A stretch of DNA of 64,000 nt from CAWDMW01 sp963803575 (GTDB taxonomy: Bacteria > Pseudomonadota > Alphaproteobacteria > Rickettsiales > UBA998). Below, in pieces: positions 16,112-24,935 of this stretch (position 1 is the first letter of the stretch; the number at the start of each line of letters is the position of its first letter). The stretch is from the NCBI GenBank assembly GCA_963803575.1, contig CAWDMW010000001.1, positions 62,001-126,000 of the forward strand, written 5' to 3'. Made by a program: the position numbers and the translations under genes. The notes beneath the pieces are model-generated. The model worked only from the letters and a program-made list of their open reading frames with translations. It searched no databases and was not told the origin of the DNA.

Positions 16112-17151
16112 GCGGCTTGCGCTGCTTTAGGCATCAACCCAAAATCAGCGATTAGCTTCTCGGCGATCTGTACCGCATTTAATGCAGCGCCTTTACGTAA
16201 ATTATCTGACACTACCCACATATTTAACCCATGTGGCACACTTTCATCAGTGCGCAGGCGTGACACATATACTGCATCTTCTCCTGAACATTCTTTTGGT
16301 GTCATATAACCACCATCATCACGGCGATCCAGCATTGAGACGCCTTCTGCTTCTTCCAGTGCTGCACGCGCTTCTGCTTCAGTGATAGCGCTATCAAACT
16401 CCACATTAACAGACTCCCCATGCCCGACAAACACGGGCACACGCACACATGTGGCCGTCACCGCAATGTCAGCTTCCAGAATCTTTTTCGTTTCCTGAAT
16501 CATTTTCCATTCTTCTTTCGTGTCACCACTTCCAATAAACTCATCTATATGCGGGATCACATTAAACGCAATAGGCTTTGTGAATTGCTCTGGCTCCTGC
16601 ACCTCGTTGACATAAATTTTCTTTGTCTGATGATACAGCTCATCCATTGCATCCCGACCAGCGCCAGACACAGATTGATACGTTGACACGACCACGCGTT
16701 TAATCGGAGCAATATCTTCCAGCGGTTTCAACGCCACCACCATTTGAATGGTGGAACAATTGGGGTTAGCGATAATATGACGATTGCGAAAATGCTTCAA
16801 AGCATGGCCATTCACTTCCGGCACGACAAGCGGTATGTCGTCATGCATCCGAAAGAACGAGGTATTGTCGATCACCACACATCCTTGCGCGGCTGCTCGC
16901 GGTGCGTGGATTTTGGAAACTGATGCACCCGGGGAAAATAAGGCTATATCCGTATCTGAAAAGTCATATTCTTCCAGCACCTGACATTTGAGCGTTTTGT
17001 AGTCACCATAACTCACCTCACGCCCGTTTGATCGGGATGATGCCAATGGCACAATACGCTCAGCAGGAAAATTGCGCTCAGCTAAAATAGCCAAAATTTC
17101 CCGTCCGACGTTTCCTGTTGCTCCGGCAACCGCTACTACATATCCTGTCAT
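16108..17151 (-). CDS. asd: Aspartate-semialdehyde dehydrogenase
   Basis: Asd reduces aspartyl phosphate to aspartate semialdehyde, the branch point to lysine/diaminopimelate, threonine and methionine. From the ATG at 17151 the protein has 347 residues, beginning MTGYVVAVAGATGNVGRE with the NADP-binding glycine motif. An upstream ATG at 17175 would add eight residues. The nucleophilic cysteine lies in IIANPNCSTIQMV (about residue 130). The substrate-binding region follows at RVPVFVGHGESVNVEF, and SYQSVSGAGRDAMDEL-like sequence (VVSTYQSVSGAGRDAMDEL) is present. A near-palindrome TTGATCA-T-TGTTCAA at 17168-17182 lies just upstream. Identification is secure. Confidence 0.95.
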   Translation of the reverse strand: MTGYVVAVAGATGNVGREILAILAERNFPAERIVPLASSRSNGREVSYGDYKTLKCQVLEEYDFSDTDIALFSPGASVSKIHAPRAAAQGCVVIDNTSFFRMHDDIPLVVPEVNGHALKHFRNRHIIANPNCSTIQMVVALKPLEDIAPIKRVVVSTYQSVSGAGRDAMDELYHQTKKIYVNEVQEPEQFTKPIAFNVIPHIDEFIGSGDTKEEWKMIQETKKILEADIAVTATCVRVPVFVGHGESVNVEFDSAITEAEARAALEEAEGVSMLDRRDDGGYMTPKECSGEDAVYVSRLRTDESVPHGLNMWVVSDNLRKGAALNAVQIAEKLIADFGLMPKAAQAA

Positions 17152-17263
17152 GACTTTACACACTTTGTTGATCATTGTTCAAACTACGAATAGTGGTGTA
17201 CCAAGAACTAGCTATTTCGTAAACGATAAAATGTGTGTGGTACGCGGTGGTAGCCTAAACGCA

Positions 17264-17292
17264 CAAAAAAAGTCCTGCTTTTACACAGGACT
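17264..17292 (-). terminator. Rho-independent terminator after the orphan gene at 17297
   Basis: AGTCCTG (17271-17277) and CAGGACT (17286-17292) form a perfect 7-bp stem with an 8-base loop. On the minus strand it is followed by seven T residues (A-run at 17264-17270 on the plus strand). It begins five bases after the stop of the gene at 17297-17836 and insulates it from asd. Confidence 0.85.
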
Positions 17293-17296
17293 ATAA

Positions 17297-17836
17297 TCAA
17301 TGATCTCTTAATTTAATATCCCAAGCCACCTCTTCGATCAGAAGAGAATAACCTTCAGAAACATAATCAATCCGAATTTTAAAACATGTACCTTGGCGAG
17401 AAAACAACTGATGAGTTCTTCCTCTCCAGTTAGTTATCGTTCGACTGCTGATGCGAAGTTTGTAAAGGCTATCTTGACAAAGCTCAAAATAACCTTTGAA
17501 ACCATCTAAATCGTCTAAAACTTGTGCAATCTCATCGTTTCCAAGGTTAGTGCGCTCTATAAAGTCATCTTTCTGAATAATAAAAATGCCTTCGACATCT
17601 CCATTCTCCTGAAAATCAACCAATCCTTCCCAAACGCTTCCATCTTGCGCAGAAGTTAATTCAAATTTTACTCGTCTGACTCGCTTCGCTTCGTCAAAGC
17701 GAATTCCAACTTTAGAAAAAAGTCCTGAAACAAATTTGTATTTGCCCTGAAAACCTTCAAACAATTTAACCACTGTTTGAATGTTCGCAGCTGTTAAGGA
17801 AGAAACAAAAGAAAGACGCTCGTTTTGGTTCATCAT
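17297..17836 (-). CDS. Orphan protein of unknown function
   Basis: The 179-residue soluble protein opens MMNQNERLSFVSSLTAANIQ. It has an alternating beta-rich middle (VRRVKFELTSAQDGSVWEG, VDFQENGDVEGIFIIQKDDF) and a C-terminal part ending LLIEEVAWDIKLRDH. No signal peptide or membrane helix is visible. I do not recognise a family. It stands alone with its own terminator, and a roughly 100-base gap separates it from lolA, so it is probably monocistronic. Its base composition looks more AT-rich than asd and lolA around it, which would fit later acquisition. Coding nature is supported by length, the terminator immediately after the stop and the sensible protein composition. Confidence 0.65.
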   Translation of the reverse strand: MMNQNERLSFVSSLTAANIQTVVKLFEGFQGKYKFVSGLFSKVGIRFDEAKRVRRVKFELTSAQDGSVWEGLVDFQENGDVEGIFIIQKDDFIERTNLGNDEIAQVLDDLDGFKGYFELCQDSLYKLRISSRTITNWRGRTHQLFSRQGTCFKIRIDYVSEGYSLLIEEVAWDIKLRDH

Positions 17837-17933
17837 AGTAATTGGGTCGCACGTGGCATATAAAGAATAGTCTACAGTGTAGCAATTAAGTTACTGCTTT
17901 TCAACTTCTTAATCAGTTTCAATAAACCAAGTG

Positions 17934-18536
17934 CTATTTCCGGCGTTTGGGGGATGCAATATGCTGCGTGAAAAGGTCATCATCCAGCGCAATGTTCACA
18001 TCAGCATTATTCAGCGCAACATGGGTGATGTCACCTCTTGCATCTTTCATCACTATTTTTCGCAACTGATACGGGCTGTCCTCAAACACAAAACTGATCG
18101 TACCTTCATCAAGCTGTCCGGCACGCGCAATACGCACCGTATGCACCTGATCCTCACTTGAGGCTTGCAACACATTAATCGTATCGTCAGAAAAATTAAC
18201 GGTCTTGCTGGCCAGTAATCCAGCTAAACTATCTTGTATCGGGATATTGCTAACCTGTTCCAGTTCATAATCATAATAGCGCATAATGCCACCAAGCGCG
18301 GTAATAATAACTGGTACTGGCGGGTCGTATTCCCAACGCATTTTGCCCGGGCGTTTCAGATATAGCGTACCTGTTGACACGACATTATTAGGCGCTGTTT
18401 GTGTGTAACGTGACTGGAGCGTCTTGATCGTGTTAAGGTAGGTTTGCGCTTTTTTCGCGATAGCAGGATCAACATTATCTGCGCAGGCAGGTACAGATGC
18501 CACAAGCAAACATAACAGGGAGATAATAATCTTCAT
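17934..18536 (-). CDS. lolA: LolA-family outer-membrane lipoprotein carrier
   Basis: LolA ferries lipoproteins across the periplasm from LolCDE to the outer membrane. The 200-residue protein has a Sec signal peptide (cleavage likely after ACA, residue 19). The mature part reads like the family: YLNTIKTLQSRYTQTAPNN, GTLYLKRPGKMRWEYDPP, then beta strands forming the half-barrel. Its ATG overlaps the recR stop by four bases (ATGA), so it is the last gene of a dnaX-ybaB-recR-lolA operon. Sequence identity to well-studied LolA is low, so family membership is firmer than the exact name. Confidence 0.82.
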   Translation of the reverse strand: MKIIISLLCLLVASVPACADNVDPAIAKKAQTYLNTIKTLQSRYTQTAPNNVVSTGTLYLKRPGKMRWEYDPPVPVIITALGGIMRYYDYELEQVSNIPIQDSLAGLLASKTVNFSDDTINVLQASSEDQVHTVRIARAGQLDEGTISFVFEDSPYQLRKIVMKDARGDITHVALNNADVNIALDDDLFTQHIASPKRRK

Positions 18537-19138
18537 ATACTTAACCGTGACTGTAGTGCTGCACCCAAAGTGCCATCATCAAGATAATCCAAATCTGCTC
18601 CCATAGGAATACCCTGCGCCAGACGTGTGATACGCACGCCGGTAGGTTGCAGCTGGTCGCTGATATAATGGGCAGTAATCTGCCCATCCGCTGTACTATT
18701 TAACGCCATAATAATTTCTTTCACCTCATCATCAGCCACACGTTGTTGCAGGGTAGGAATACCTAAATCATCCGGACTGATACCATCAATGGCAGACAGC
18801 ACACCGCCCAGCACATGATAGGTACCCTGAAAATAATGTCCGCGCTCAATAGCCCATAAATCAGCGACATCTTCCACGACACAGATGACGTGCTTATCGC
18901 GTTTATCTGATGCGCAAATATGACAGACATCGTTCACATCAAGATTCCCACATATACGGCAGGTTTGAATATGATCTTTCACCAGCTGCAATTGCTGCAT
19001 TAACGGTGTCATCACATTGTCCGGCTTGCTAAGCAAGTGCAACACGATGCGCCGTGCAGAGCGAGGTCCAAGCCCGGGCAGTTTTGAAAATGTCTGTATC
19101 AACTGATCTATCAGTGAGGGCTGGCTGGAGGAATACAT
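18533..19138 (-). CDS. recR: Recombination mediator RecR
   Basis: RecR works with RecF/RecO to load RecA on gapped DNA. The 201-residue protein shows the helix-hairpin-helix LPGLGPRSARRIVLHLL (about 19-35). A four-cysteine zinc finger CRICGNLDVNDVCHIC (about 57-72) follows, with a Toprim domain starting ICVVEDVADLWAIE and the C-terminal Walker B-like RITRLAQGIPMGADLDYLDDGTL. It lies 15 bases downstream of ybaB and overlaps lolA by four bases. The dnaX-ybaB-recR order is widely conserved, which supports the call. Confidence 0.96.
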   Translation of the reverse strand: MYSSSQPSLIDQLIQTFSKLPGLGPRSARRIVLHLLSKPDNVMTPLMQQLQLVKDHIQTCRICGNLDVNDVCHICASDKRDKHVICVVEDVADLWAIERGHYFQGTYHVLGGVLSAIDGISPDDLGIPTLQQRVADDEVKEIIMALNSTADGQITAHYISDQLQPTGVRITRLAQGIPMGADLDYLDDGTLGAALQSRLSI

Positions 19139-19153
19139 GCCAGAGACGGTGCC

Positions 19154-19471
19154 TTAAAAAGGCAACTTAAAGTCAGCTGGCAGCCCCATACCACCCGTCA
19201 GATTTCCCATTTCTGCCTGCATACGTTCATCGGCTTTTTGGCGCGCATCGTTCATGGCAGCAATTACCAAATCTTCCAGCATCTCTTTTTCTTCAGGCTT
19301 CAGCAAAGACTCATCAATAGAGGCATTCACACCTGTCTTTCCATTAACCGTGATGCTAACAAGACCACCACCTGCTGATCCGGTAAATTCCTCTTTTGCT
19401 AATTGCTCCTGCATGTCCACAACTTTCTGTTGCATCTGTTGAGCCTGTTTCATCATTTTTTGTATATTCAT
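19154..19471 (-). CDS. ybaB: Nucleoid-associated protein YbaB/EbfC
   Basis: YbaB/EbfC is a small homodimeric DNA-binding protein. The 105-residue product matches in full: an N-terminal coiled-coil helix (MNIQKMMKQAQQMQQKVVDMQ), the central beta sheet beginning GGGLVSITVNGKTGV, and the helix EEKEMLEDLVIAAMNDARQK. Its glycine-rich tail (GNLTGGMGLP) is also typical. It is in the conserved place between dnaX and recR, with 18 and 15 bases to its neighbours. Regulatory targets cannot be read from sequence. Confidence 0.94.
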   Translation of the reverse strand: MNIQKMMKQAQQMQQKVVDMQEQLAKEEFTGSAGGGLVSITVNGKTGVNASIDESLLKPEEKEMLEDLVIAAMNDARQKADERMQAEMGNLTGGMGLPADFKLPF

Positions 19472-19489
19472 AAGATTGTTCTTTCTACG

Positions 19490-21130
19490 CTATAATGTTC
19501 TTACATCTACCATAGCGGATTTGGGAAAAGTTTCAAGAATCTTTGTGACTAACGGGTGCGATCTGGCAGCTTCCATGGCACGTGCTTTTTGTTCCTGCAA
19601 TTGTTCTCCAAGCGTTGCCTGCCCCTTTTGTGCTTCATAGGTGATGTTCCATGGTTTGCCAGTTGCTTCCAGCAACAATGTTCGCAACGTATCAACATGC
19701 TCTTTGTCCAGCATCATACTATCCGAGAACACTAAAGCACCAGACTCAAAACGTACCAGACGAGCTTTGGTTTTAAGCTCGCTATGGAGCCGCATTTCGC
19801 TTTTTGATTTGCTCAAATGCATCACATCATCAAAGCTATCTATAGGATGATTATGTGCCACCAGTTCCAAATGTGGCCTAACATACGTGTCTGTATGCTG
19901 CTGCGTTGCGTCCTTAGCAGGTGGCGTAAGGGGCAACTGTGCGCTGGAAGTGGTTGAAGGTGTATCACTTCCCTGCCCTTTCAGCGTTGAAATAATCTTT
20001 GCTGGATCAGGCAGATTGGCTGTGTACGCCATACGTACAAACAGCATTTCTGTGGCTGCCAAGGGATTGGGTGAGAGTTTGATGTCTTCCAGACTTTTGC
20101 TAAGCATCGTCCAAAAATGACTGACAGACGGCACGTGCAACGTAGCAGCCAGCCCTTCCAGCATATCTTTTTCATGCGCCGAATAGGTTGTGTCCAGCGC
20201 ATAGTCCTTTATCACTAGCAACCGCGTCAGGCTATGCACGGCCTGCATCATATCCTGCACCAGCAGTGGCATCATTGCGCCATCACGGTGATGCTGCTGT
20301 AGCAGCGTTAATGCTTCAGGGCATTCACCAGCAAATAAGTGCTGCAACATATGATAAAGTCGGCTACGATCCACTAAACCCAGCAACCCACGTATCATGT
20401 CTTCCGTAATAGAAGCATTAGCTTCGCTGTGGGAAATAGCCTGATCCATCAGTGACAACCCATCACGCACTGAACCTTCCGCAGCAATAGCCACTAGTTC
20501 TAATGCACCGTCATCCATTACCATCTGTTCTTTTTTCGCAATAGAGGCAAGATGTGCTTTCATTTCCTGCGTATCCAGACGACGCAGATCAAACCGTTGG
20601 CAACGCGATAGAATCGTCACGGGTATCTTGCGGATTTCTGTTGTAGCAAAAATAAACACCACATGTGCGGGAGGTTCTTCCAGTGTTTTTAGTAGGGCAT
20701 TAAAGGCACTATTGGAGAGCATATGGGCTTCATCGAGAATAATGACACGGTACCTAGCAGAAGCGGGTTTGTAGCGTACTGATTCGATAATCTCGCGTAT
20801 ATCACCAACGCCCGTATGGGAGGCTGCATCTAACTCTAGCACATCAACGTGCCGATCATCTTTAATTTGTGTGCAATGCAAGCAAACACCACATGGCGCA
20901 ACCGTTGCTTTGTCCTGCGTGCCATCTTCTCCAATGCAATTCAGTGCTTTGGCAATGATTCGTGCTGTTGTCGTTTTCCCAATGCCCCGTATGCCTGTAA
21001 GCATGAATGCATGGGCAATACGTCCGGTCGTAATAGCGTTACTTAGCGTACGCACCAGCACTTCCTGCCCAACCAAATCATCAAATGTTTGCGGGCGGTA
21101 TTGTCTGGCAAGAACTCGGTATTCACTCAT
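19490..21130 (-). CDS. dnaX: DNA polymerase III subunit gamma/tau
   Basis: DnaX is the clamp-loader ATPase. The 546-residue protein has Walker A GIRGIGKTT (46-54), four zinc cysteines (C65, C80, C83, C86), Walker B ILDEAHMLS, the sensor region NALLKTLEEPPAHVVFIFATTE and the SRC motif in LSRCQRFDLR. A C-terminal part (from about 400) links to the polymerase-binding tau region but is shorter than in E. coli. I saw no A-AAA-AAG slippery heptamer in the right frame near the domain boundary, so a programmed gamma frameshift is not suggested. The ATG at 21130 opens onto a 144-base divergent gap. Confidence 0.96.
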   Translation of the reverse strand: MSEYRVLARQYRPQTFDDLVGQEVLVRTLSNAITTGRIAHAFMLTGIRGIGKTTTARIIAKALNCIGEDGTQDKATVAPCGVCLHCTQIKDDRHVDVLELDAASHTGVGDIREIIESVRYKPASARYRVIILDEAHMLSNSAFNALLKTLEEPPAHVVFIFATTEIRKIPVTILSRCQRFDLRRLDTQEMKAHLASIAKKEQMVMDDGALELVAIAAEGSVRDGLSLMDQAISHSEANASITEDMIRGLLGLVDRSRLYHMLQHLFAGECPEALTLLQQHHRDGAMMPLLVQDMMQAVHSLTRLLVIKDYALDTTYSAHEKDMLEGLAATLHVPSVSHFWTMLSKSLEDIKLSPNPLAATEMLFVRMAYTANLPDPAKIISTLKGQGSDTPSTTSSAQLPLTPPAKDATQQHTDTYVRPHLELVAHNHPIDSFDDVMHLSKSKSEMRLHSELKTKARLVRFESGALVFSDSMMLDKEHVDTLRTLLLEATGKPWNITYEAQKGQATLGEQLQEQKARAMEAARSHPLVTKILETFPKSAMVDVRTL

Positions 21131-21172
21131 AATGTGGTTTAAGATAGGGTGCTGACGGGGGTTTGTCTACAG

Positions 21173-21195
21173 GTAAAAGGTAAGGTACCCTTTAC
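21173..21195. repeat. 10-bp inverted repeat in the dnaX divergent gap
   Basis: GTAAAAGGTA (21173-21182) and TACCCTTTAC (21186-21195) form a 10-bp dyad with one mismatch and a 3-base spacer. It sits about 45 bases upstream of dnaX and 80 bases before the plus-strand gene at 21275. It could be an operator shared by both directions. The spacer is too short for a terminator-like role and no T-tract follows. Confidence 0.4.
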
Positions 21196-21274
21196 AGATT
21201 ACTTGTTTAATGCTCTTTTAGCGATTATAGACTATAAGTAATGAAAGGTTAGACTTAAATAACAGGTATTATTC

Positions 21275-22060
21275 ATGAGCGGCAAAGATGGTAACTCACC
21301 AGATAAGAAAAAACGGAAGAAGCAGCTTGCCAGCACAAAAATTTCGTTGATTACCAACCTGATACACCACCAATTTTCTTTTGTCATAAAAGAAGAAGCC
21401 CAACGTCAGATGGATTATATTGAAAATCGCTTCGTACAGTCAAAGCTTAGCGAATCCGTGGAGGAAGGGTGTCATGTGCTATGGATACGCGGCTATGAAA
21501 TATCGTCTGAAGAGCTGAAAAAAGGTTATATGGGTAATTACGCAGTACTTTATTGTGAATTGACTCCGGACAACCGTTACACACTGATGTTGCGTAAGAT
21601 TCCTATTGACCTGAATCGCCATCCACAGCGCAAGCGTGCGCTTGGAAAGCATCCAGATTGGGGGTATTGGGTGATGCGCCGTATTAAAAAGAACTGGACT
21701 TACGGTAGTATTGATGAGGCATACAGCAACCTTATGTCACTGGCGGAAGATTTTCCGGAAGTCACGATTCCTTCTCAAAATAAGCTATTCACCATCCTTT
21801 ACTGTAAAAAACCCGATGATTCTATGCCGCTGGAACGTGTCGTATTAGAATTAAAGGCTTTACCGGAAGGCGGATTCACCATAACCTGTGAAGAAAATAC
21901 GCATCAGCCATCCACACGTAAACCAGCTACTCAAGAACAGGAGCAGGAAGAAGCACCGCAGCTTGGAAGGTTTACTTCAATGGTTGCGGTCAAACGAAAC
22001 AAACGTAAAAACATAGCTGATCTGGTGAAGAAAGAACCTGAAGATCATACATCGGATTAA
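21275..22060 (+). CDS. Hypothetical protein upstream of an EAL-domain gene
   Basis: The 261-residue soluble protein starts with a lysine-rich segment (DKKKRKKQ). It has an ordered domain of about 190 residues with recognisable stretches (SVEEGCHVLWIRGYEIS, NYAVLYCELTPDNRYTLMLRKI, KHPDWGYWVMRRIKKNW, TYGSIDEAYSNLMSLAEDFP). A disordered acidic and basic tail (QEQEQEEAPQLG, then KRNKRKNIADLVKKEPEDH) completes it. No catalytic motif is recognised. Both tails resemble flexible charged extensions of cytosolic or nucleic-acid-associated proteins. It lies 13 bases before the EAL gene and is very likely cotranscribed, so a role in the same c-di-GMP pathway is plausible but only by position. Confidence 0.72.
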   Translation: MSGKDGNSPDKKKRKKQLASTKISLITNLIHHQFSFVIKEEAQRQMDYIENRFVQSKLSESVEEGCHVLWIRGYEISSEELKKGYMGNYAVLYCELTPDNRYTLMLRKIPIDLNRHPQRKRALGKHPDWGYWVMRRIKKNWTYGSIDEAYSNLMSLAEDFPEVTIPSQNKLFTILYCKKPDDSMPLERVVLELKALPEGGFTITCEENTHQPSTRKPATQEQEQEEAPQLGRFTSMVAVKRNKRKNIADLVKKEPEDHTSD

Positions 22061-22073
22061 CGCCCCTCCTATC

Positions 22074-23315
22074 ATGTTACCATTACAAGAAAATATCAGC
22101 CCGTATCCAAAGCATTTTGTTGAATCATTACAGCGTCAGTTTGATGATATTTCAACAGATAAGCATATGGCTGTTGCCATGGTAGCAGTAAATAATCTGC
22201 CAATGATTATTAGCGGGTTTGGCCATGTGGAAACAGAAACAGCGTTTGAGTATTTCCTGAATTCTATCAAGTCACATCTGAAAGATAAAGTGTCTTTCAT
22301 ACAGATTAGCCGGATACAGCGCGACATCATTGCTTTCATCATGATAGATGATGATGCAGAACGATGTAATGCTATTCCACACATCATCACGCAGCATATC
22401 AGAGGGCTGCATTATAGCTCCACTTATGGAGCAATACATATGCTGGGTTCTGTCTCATACCAGCTATGTGATGATATAACAGCCCCATGTATTGACCTAC
22501 TTGATGAATTATACGTTGAGCTAAGGGAACCTTCTCAAACGCAGTTACATGCGCCTTCACGCAACGCCATACAGCGTCAAAGCCGCGCTGATATGGATAT
22601 TGTCAATTACATTAATACAGCCATGCATGAAGACCAGTTCCGTATGGCATATCAACCGATTATAGATGCAAATACTGGTGCTATTGCGTATTATGAAGCA
22701 TTGTTGCGTGTGGTGAAAGATACTGGTGAACTCACGACAGCAGGATCACTTATTCCCATGGCAGAACGCATGGGACTGATTGATATGATTGACGATATGG
22801 TACTTGATCTTGTGACAGAGGAAATGTTGCAACATCCAAACCTCTATGTTTCGTTTAACGTCTCTAATCTGACGGCATCAAGTGTAGTATGGCTCAAGAA
22901 ATTTCAGCAAATTGCTAAAAGGCATCCATCTATCATACCACGGCTTATGGTAGAAATTACTGAAACCGCGATGCAGCTTGACATGACACGCACTGCTTAT
23001 TTTATTGCAGCATTGCAGGCAGAGGGCGCTAAAGTAGCGTTGGATGATTTTGGTTCGGGCTATACGTCGTTCAGGCAGCTAAAATCTCTCTCGATTGACA
23101 TTATTAAAATTGATGGCATCTTCATTCGGGATTTGCTGGACAGCAAAGACAATATGCTTTTCATCAAAACGATGCTAGACTTCACGAATGGTTTTGGGCT
23201 GCAAACCATTGCCGAATTTGTTGAAAATGGTGAGATTGCCAAAATACTGATGGATCTGGGTGTTCATTATATGCAGGGGTACTATTTTGGATACCCTGAA
23301 CTTGATCGCCAGTAA
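22074..23315 (+). CDS. EAL-domain cyclic di-GMP phosphodiesterase
   Basis: EAL domains hydrolyse c-di-GMP, typically favouring motility over biofilm. The 413-residue protein has an N-terminal region (about 1-170) that looks like a degenerate GGDEF fold without the GGDEF signature. An EAL domain (about 185-410) follows with its catalytic set in place. E208 lies in YYEALLRV, the asparagine in SFNVSNLTA, the glutamate in VEITETAM, the two aspartates in LDDFGSGYTSF, the lysine in IKIDGIFI and the glutamate of AEFVEN. These are the metal and catalytic residues, so enzyme activity is expected. No membrane segment or other sensor domain is visible. Confidence 0.9.
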   Translation: MLPLQENISPYPKHFVESLQRQFDDISTDKHMAVAMVAVNNLPMIISGFGHVETETAFEYFLNSIKSHLKDKVSFIQISRIQRDIIAFIMIDDDAERCNAIPHIITQHIRGLHYSSTYGAIHMLGSVSYQLCDDITAPCIDLLDELYVELREPSQTQLHAPSRNAIQRQSRADMDIVNYINTAMHEDQFRMAYQPIIDANTGAIAYYEALLRVVKDTGELTTAGSLIPMAERMGLIDMIDDMVLDLVTEEMLQHPNLYVSFNVSNLTASSVVWLKKFQQIAKRHPSIIPRLMVEITETAMQLDMTRTAYFIAALQAEGAKVALDDFGSGYTSFRQLKSLSIDIIKIDGIFIRDLLDSKDNMLFIKTMLDFTNGFGLQTIAEFVENGEIAKILMDLGVHYMQGYYFGYPELDRQ

Positions 23316-23368
23316 TACATCTATATTCTCATAGATTGTCAGGTGTTTCTTATGCTACAACGCACTCC

Positions 23369-24112
23369 ATGAAAGGGGTACGTCTGGATGTATGGTTAGT
23401 GACGCAGGGACATGCATCATCTCGCACAAAAGCGCAGTCACTTATCACGGGTGGAATGGTATCACTGGACAATGTAACGTGTCAAAAACCCAGCACGTTA
23501 GTGGAACCAGCAACCATAATTGAGGTGCGCCAAATAGATGCGTCACAGTGGGTATCACGTGGCAGCCTCAAACTACTCCATGCGTTTGAATGTTTTTCGC
23601 TTAATGCAACAAACCATACTATCATAGATATTGGTGCCTCTACCGGAGGATTTACCCAGGTATGTCTGCATCATGGTGCAGCGCATGTGTATGCAGTTGA
23701 TGTTGGGCATGGACAGATTGACCCGACACTAAGACATGATACACGTATCACAGTGCTGGAAAAGACCAATGCACGATATTTAAACAATTCTCATGTTCCC
23801 AGCCCCGTTGATGGCATTGTATGTGATGCCAGCTTCATCAACCTAAGGACGCTGTTGCCCGCAGCCTTATCATTAACCAAGGATAGGGCATGGTTATGCG
23901 CGTTAATCAAGCCGCAATTTGAAGCAGGAAAGCAGGCAGTTGGTAAAGGCGGCATTATTCGTGATACCGCTATTCACCAGCACGTATGCGATCATGTGCA
24001 AAAATGGATCAACAACCAAGCATATTGGCAGATATGCGGCATTATACCCAGTCCCATAGAAGGCATGAAAGGAAATAAAGAGTTTCTGGTATATGCAATA
24101 AAGCAGCGGTAG
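23369..24112 (+). CDS. tlyA: TlyA-family rRNA 2'-O-methyltransferase
   Basis: TlyA methylates cytidines of 16S and/or 23S rRNA. The ATG at 23369 (247 residues, MKGVRLDVWLV) is chosen; a TTG at 23336 would add eleven residues. The N-terminus is an S4-like RNA-binding domain (about 3-62, RLDVWLVTQGHASSRTKAQS). An FtsJ-like Rossmann methyltransferase follows, with motif I DIGASTGGFTQVCLHHGA, VDVGHGQ and CDASFINLRTLLP, then IKPQFEAGK. Despite the historical hemolysin name, a rRNA methylase role is the established one for this architecture. Confidence 0.92.
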   Translation: MKGVRLDVWLVTQGHASSRTKAQSLITGGMVSLDNVTCQKPSTLVEPATIIEVRQIDASQWVSRGSLKLLHAFECFSLNATNHTIIDIGASTGGFTQVCLHHGAAHVYAVDVGHGQIDPTLRHDTRITVLEKTNARYLNNSHVPSPVDGIVCDASFINLRTLLPAALSLTKDRAWLCALIKPQFEAGKQAVGKGGIIRDTAIHQHVCDHVQKWINNQAYWQICGIIPSPIEGMKGNKEFLVYAIKQR

Positions 24113-24170
24113 TTAATAGATCAATATTTAAATTAATTATTCTATAATATTTTTATGTCATGCTATAGCA

Positions 24171-24935
24171 GTGACTACCAAACCCGTCTCAATCCATTCT
24201 CATACCGCCATGTCCGGTTTTTCTTTGCTAGAATTGAGCATTGTTCTAACAATTGTTGGCACGATGCTTGCGGCCGTGTTTGAACTGACGGTTCATTATA
24301 CGCACACAACCAAATATGATACGACCATACAAACCCTGCAACGCATTGATGCCGCCATGCAGCGGTATGTGGTGCAACATGGTGCCTTGCCTTGTCCTGC
24401 AAATCGTGGTGATGCACCTGATAGTGCGAATTACGGTATATCCGTTAATTGCGGCGCCCCGTCTGCTGGCACTGTGTCTGTTGGTGCAGGCAATAGTGCT
24501 ATTCGTATTGGGGTGGTTCCGGTAAGAAGCCTGAACTTACCCGACAATCTGATGTTTGACGCATGGCATATGCGTATTACATACACAGTAGTGGAAAATC
24601 TGGCCATGGATAGCGCTACCTTTGATGCGTACACTAAACCGGCAGCGGATCCTATCACTATACAGGATCGTTATGGCAATAGCGTGATCGATGCTGGCAC
24701 AGGCAGTGATATGCTGGCGGCTTACGCATTTATTAGTCACGGAGCCAACAAAAACGGTGCCACAGTGAAACGTGGTGACAGCATTAATGCATGTATAGCA
24801 ACGTTAGATGATGCAGAAAATTGTGACACTGATGCGTTCTTCATTGATACACCAGTAGCTAATTCGGGAATCAGTGATTTCGATGATTTGCTGCTATGGG
24901 TACCACATTACCAGATTAATCCGGCTTTGCGATGA
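24171..24935 (+). CDS. Prepilin-like protein 1 of a tandem array (LPCP/ISHG family)
   Basis: The GTG start at 24171 opens a 254-residue protein with a type IV prepilin leader. A short basic leader ends MSG, then F-S-L-L-E-L-S-I-V-L-T-I with the invariant glutamate five residues after the cleavage point, and a hydrophobic helix continues to about 45. The globular part contains LPCPANRGDAPDSANYGI, VPVRSLNLPDNLMFDAW, YAFISHGANKNGA and ENCDTDAFFID. All have counterparts in the next two genes. A TATAAT at 24143-24148 may be a -10, but no matching -35 is clear. The next gene overlaps by four bases (ATGA). It probably is a minor or pseudo-pilin. Confidence 0.85.
   Translation: MTTKPVSIHSHTAMSGFSLLELSIVLTIVGTMLAAVFELTVHYTHTTKYDTTIQTLQRIDAAMQRYVVQHGALPCPANRGDAPDSANYGISVNCGAPSAGTVSVGAGNSAIRIGVVPVRSLNLPDNLMFDAWHMRITYTVVENLAMDSATFDAYTKPAADPITIQDRYGNSVIDAGTGSDMLAAYAFISHGANKNGATVKRGDSINACIATLDDAENCDTDAFFIDTPVANSGISDFDDLLLWVPHYQINPALR

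Noticed and set aside
20524..20540. A-run in dnaX (minus strand) as a possible gamma/tau frameshift site
   Set aside because: It lies in the middle of the ATPase core, in the wrong frame for a slippery heptamer, and no hairpin follows.
21131..21274. Signal recognition particle RNA in the dnaX upstream gap
   Set aside because: The gap lacks the conserved SRP RNA core sequence (GGTCAGG...GGAAGCAGCC-type); only a small dyad is present.
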